This document shows positions 60,895 through 64,000 of a DNA stretch of 64,000 nucleotides, in pieces. The stretch is taken from the NCBI GenBank assembly GCA_030737875.1, contig CM060910.1:246792427-246856426 (forward strand), read 5' to 3'. The position numbers and the translations under genes are program-made. Under the pieces are notes generated by a model. It saw nothing but the letters and a program-made list of their open reading frames with translations, was not told the origin of the DNA and did no database searches. Position 1 is the first letter of the stretch. Each line of letters begins with the position of its first letter. The DNA is from Allium sativum (Eukaryota > Streptophyta > Magnoliopsida > Asparagales > Amaryllidaceae).

Positions 60895-61569
60895 CGATTT
60901 TCATTTAAAACGTATTTATAAAACATTTATAAATTCATTTTAAAATGATTTTAATTTTAATTTCATTTTCAATTTTAAATCAAAATTGAATATTCTATAT
61001 TGATATCATATTAAAATGATAATATTTTTATATTTTAAAATCACTTCTTTTCGATATTCATTATAAAATGAATAAAATCGATCGTCAAACCCATTTGGGT
61101 TAAAAATGGCGTTCCTACACTTAACCCGACTTTATATTTTTGTGTCCATCCAAAGATGGACATAAAAATCAAAACTTTATTCCTCACTAAATTATTTTCA
61201 AAATACTCTTTATTTTAAAATATTCTTTATGTTAAAATATTCTTTATGTTAAAATATTCTTTTAAAAATGTTCTTTATTCTGAATCGGAATGCGACTCAA
61301 ACAATTACCATATAAATTCAGTTTTATGGATTTCATACATTGCATATATTCAACGATAATGATAAACAATCCATTCACATCCAAAGTGAAGTTTTATAAC
61401 TATGTGAGCATTAAAATAAATAAATAACGCTCATCACAAACTGTCAATCTATCGATTGACAATTAATTAAATATTGGGACTAGTGTATTGTCAAATATCA
61501 TCCCAATACCCGTGTGGGGTTTTCAAACAACAAAAACTTATCTAAATAAATCATTGGTTAATGGATTTA

Positions 61570-61880
61570 ACCAATTCTAATTCCGCTAATCATGTTAATG
61601 ATGGTGAAAAAACATATGTTTATTTTCATAACATCGCTAACATGTTAATGCTAATGATCAAAACATATTATTACATTTCCAACTTCGCTAACATGTAAAT
61701 GTTAATATCTAGCAAATGCACACTTTCTACTTCCCTAACATGTAAATGTTAATATCTAACAAATGTACAATTCCTATACATATTAATGTTAATATTAAAC
61801 AAATGTACATTTCCTATAACATGTTAATTAATAAACAAAACTACCATTCCGATAACATGTTAATGTTAATCAATAAACTT
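61570..61880 (-). repeat. About seven AACATGTTAATGTTAA-type repeats, ~40-60 bp period
   Basis: The palindrome AACATGTT followed by AATGTTAA recurs at irregular spacing together with AAATGTACATTTCC-like segments. Confidence 0.7.
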
Positions 61881-61909
61881 AAAGTACATTTCTACTGTTA
61901 AAACATTTT

Positions 61910-62640
61910 TATTTTGTTAAAACATTTTATCAAACTTGAATCTTTTAAAAGATCCATCTGTACATTAAAAATGTGATTTTTAATGTAAACATATTCTAGT
62001 CAAAGTTTAATCTATTTATTTAATCCTTTATACATTGAAAATGTAGATTTAAATGTAAAACATATTCTTATCAAAGTTAAATATTTTTGTGATTCATACT
62101 TAACATTAAAATATAAATTTAAATGTTAAAACAATTTTATCATCATTGAATCTTTTTAATGATTCATCCTATACATTAAAAATGTAAATTTTAATGATTC
62201 CTACTTACATTAAAAATGTGATTTTTAATGTGAACAAGTTTTATCAAACTATGATCTTTTTATTTGAATCCTTTTATTTAAAATGAGCTTTTTTATGTAA
62301 ACATATTATAATCTAACTTTAATCTTTTTATGTAACCATATGTACATTAAAACTTACTTTCTTATGTTAACCCATTTTTACTGAAGTTTAATCTTTTTAA
62401 TCAATCCTTTATTACATTGAAGATGTTATTTTGATGATAAGATCTTCTTATCAAAGTGTGATCTTTTTAAACAATCCTTATTACATTAAAATGGAATTTT
62501 AATGTTAACATCTTTATCACTTTTGAATCCTTTTTAATCTTCCTATCTTACATTAAAATGTAGTCTTTTAATTTCAAACAATGATCATTTTTATGTATAC
62601 AACAAAAATGTAAATTTGTATGTTTAAAATTGAAAATGAA
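61910..62640 (-). repeat. About nine ~70-bp repeats, each with an AT hairpin
   Basis: Hairpins such as CATTAAAAAT-GTG-ATTTTTAATG recur near 61963, 62034, 62104, 62173, 62211, 62343, 62405, 62484 and 62550, separated by TTATCAAAG...ATCTTTTTAAT-like spacers. Confidence 0.75.
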
Positions 62641-62822
62641 AATGTTAACATCTTTATCACTTTTGAATCCTTTTTATTTAAAATGAATATATTCATTCTA
62701 ACTTCGATATAAATAAATTTTTAATCGTTATTATTTAAAATAAATCATTTTAAATTCTGAAAATCCATTAAAAAAATTTAAATAAAAATTTTAAATTGGT
62801 TCAGAATTTCCGGGTTATTACA

Positions 62823-62860
62823 ATCTCCCCCACTTAAAATCTTTTCGTCCTCGAAAAGGA
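62823..62860 (-). promoter_or_regulatory. Polypurine tract of the non-autonomous element
   Basis: The minus strand reads TTTTAAGTGGGGGAGAT next to the LTR, after CCTTTTCGAGGACGAAAAG. Both match the first element's end (2350-2385) nearly base for base. Confidence 0.88.
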
Positions 62861-63059
62861 ACGAAGCTAAAAGTTGTTTAACTAACCACTAAATTTTCAT
62901 CCTTTTATTGATAATAATTTTATTAGTTGGACTAATAATCACATAACACAACCATCAATCAATTAGTTGATTAGCTTTTTAAATATATATAACTTTTATA
63001 TATTCAAAAATCGTATTTTCTAAGATCGGATTACGTATATAATCACAAATACGTTAATT

Positions 63060-63260
63060 ATAAACTTGTCACTCTCAACTCATTCTAGGGAATTACTAAC
63101 CCCATCTCTAACGAGTTTTCTCATTTTAGGATGCTACTGATCCTATCTCTAATGAGTATTCTTTTATAGGATATTACTAATCCTACCTCTGATAGGTCTT
63201 TTGTTTAGTTCTAACGAGTTGTACCCCAAAGATTTGAGCTAACCAGAGCTCTAATACCAT
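63060..63260 (-). promoter_or_regulatory. PBS and triple-hairpin leader of the non-autonomous element
   Basis: The minus strand reads CATGGTATTAGAGCTCTGG at the LTR edge, an initiator Met tRNA-type primer site with one change. Three tandem ~40-bp units follow: AGGAT-ATTACTA-ATCCT (63168-63186), AGGATGCTACTGATCCT (63127-63143) and TAGGG-AATTACTA-ACCCC (63087-63104). Confidence 0.8.
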
Positions 63261-63261
63261 G

Positions 63262-64000
63262 TGTAATGACCCAAAAATCCCCGCCCTTTGAATCGACCAT
63301 AAACCACACAGGTCTGATCCAAAAGTTGGAAATCCTCGAATGCACTAACTCTGGGCATACAACACATCAGAACAAATAACAGCAGACTTTTATAAACATT
63401 ATAATAATGTTACATCAGAGTACAGAATATATCAGAGTACATTGATAAATAATAATACAGCGGAAGATTAAATTACAACAAATGTAATCCAATGCAGCAG
63501 AAATGAATAAACTAGCACAGCGGAAGACTATCAATGCTCTGGACACAGCTCTAAGCTTCGATCCAGAATCTTGCTCAATATATCTGCAAAATAAGCTACT
63601 CGACTTCCCGTGTGGAAAATTTGGGCACCCGAGTTTGCAAGTGAAACAAACTATGAGTCAGTCATGGGACTGGTATGAGAAATCTTACTTAAATTATCTA
63701 ATAATAGGGCTAATCATAGGACCATGCTGCTAATGCGGAATGGGTTTACCCCATTGGATTGCCAGTGCATGAAATAAAGTAAATAGTTAAACAATGCAAT
63801 GATTTTTAGAACAATGAAACCATTATAAGACTCAAGTCCCATCTGCAACACAAACCGGAGGATAGAGTTTTACCTTATAATGGTCAAAAGTGCTTGATAC
63901 GATAAAACGGATTTGATATTATTATTAGTGTATATATGTTTCAAAAACATTTCAATCATAATGTATCAATCATAGACGACAAACCTACCATATACTATGT
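63262..64000 (-). mobile_element. 5' LTR (3' part) of the non-autonomous element, open at the right edge
   Basis: TGTAATGACCC edge, then sequence matching 57972-58710, including the double hairpin (63628-63672). Confidence 0.88.

Larger units (their letters stand above)
57972..62822 (-). mobile_element. 3' LTR of the non-autonomous element
   Basis: 4,851 bp, TGTAATAACCCGG to GGGTCATTACG on the minus strand. It contains AT hairpin arrays, AACATGTTAA repeats, a palindromic box (near 60730), structured 46-bp repeats and the double hairpin (58341-58384). I see no CT-rich leader like that of the related LTR at 9565-15254. Confidence 0.88.
57972..64000 (-). mobile_element. Non-autonomous LTR retrotransposon (family 2): 4.85 kb LTRs around a 439-bp interior; 5' LTR runs off the window
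   Basis: Minus strand order: 5' LTR (from beyond 64000 to 63262), PBS and leader (63260 to 63060), AT-rich spacer, polypurine tract (62840 to 62823), 3' LTR (62822 to 57972). The two LTRs align over 739 bp (57972-58710 with 63262-64000) at roughly 95 percent by eye. The interior has no coding sequence. Flank ATTTC (57967-57971) is the candidate target duplication. It is LARD-like in LTR size and TRIM-like in interior size. Confidence 0.88.

Overview
The window is nuclear DNA of a flowering plant, probably a eudicot with a large, repeat-rich, AT-rich genome. Evidence: an intact mitochondrial SUV3/DExH18-type RNA helicase gene, a degraded plant-type PPR gene, a plant hAT transposon, and several chromodomain-bearing Ty3/gypsy retrotransposons (chromovirus, Tekay/Del-like by domain order and motifs) with very long LTRs of about 2.5 to 6 kb that begin TGTAACGACCC or similar.

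Layout. Positions 1-28122 are nested plus-strand Ty3/gypsy material. The 3' end of an intact pol reading frame (2-2179) is followed by a polypurine tract and a 6 kb 3' LTR (2386-8383). That element sits in an LTR of family 3 (rest at 8384-9564), which sits in an LTR of family 2 (rest at 9565-15254), which sits in another family 3 LTR (15255-16736 and 26551-28122). The last is interrupted by a complete 9.8 kb element (16737-26545) with a perfect TTTAG target duplication and a pol frame broken by eight in-frame stops and no frameshift.

Positions 28123-41329 are a host island: a possible small solo LTR next to a PPR pseudogene remnant, an apparently intact hAT transposon (29410-33218) with a perfect 8-bp target duplication, a 1 kb tandem duplication (34313-36328), a short candidate first exon (37075-37197), and the helicase gene (37594-39777, minus strand).

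Positions 41330-64000 are nested minus-strand Ty3/gypsy material. An old, decayed gag-pol element (from 41330) carries a 3.1 kb solo LTR in its reverse transcriptase (47925-51059, ACTAA target duplication). Its right LTR is interrupted at 56957 by a family 3 LTR fragment, which is interrupted at 57972 by an element with 4.85 kb LTRs and only 439 bp of non-coding interior (PBS, leader, polypurine tract).

The most interesting signals are not genes. The LTR families, diverged in sequence, share an architecture: a telo-box and CT-rich leader, a GGTGAG donor-like site, arrays of short AT hairpins, palindromic CCGAC/GTCGG boxes, and a double hairpin 390-550 bp from the LTR 3' edge whose stem shows compensatory change. 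The nearly interior-less element keeps the PBS-proximal leader hairpins of the coding element, which suggests mobilisation in trans by a relative. All comparisons were made by eye; identities are approximate.
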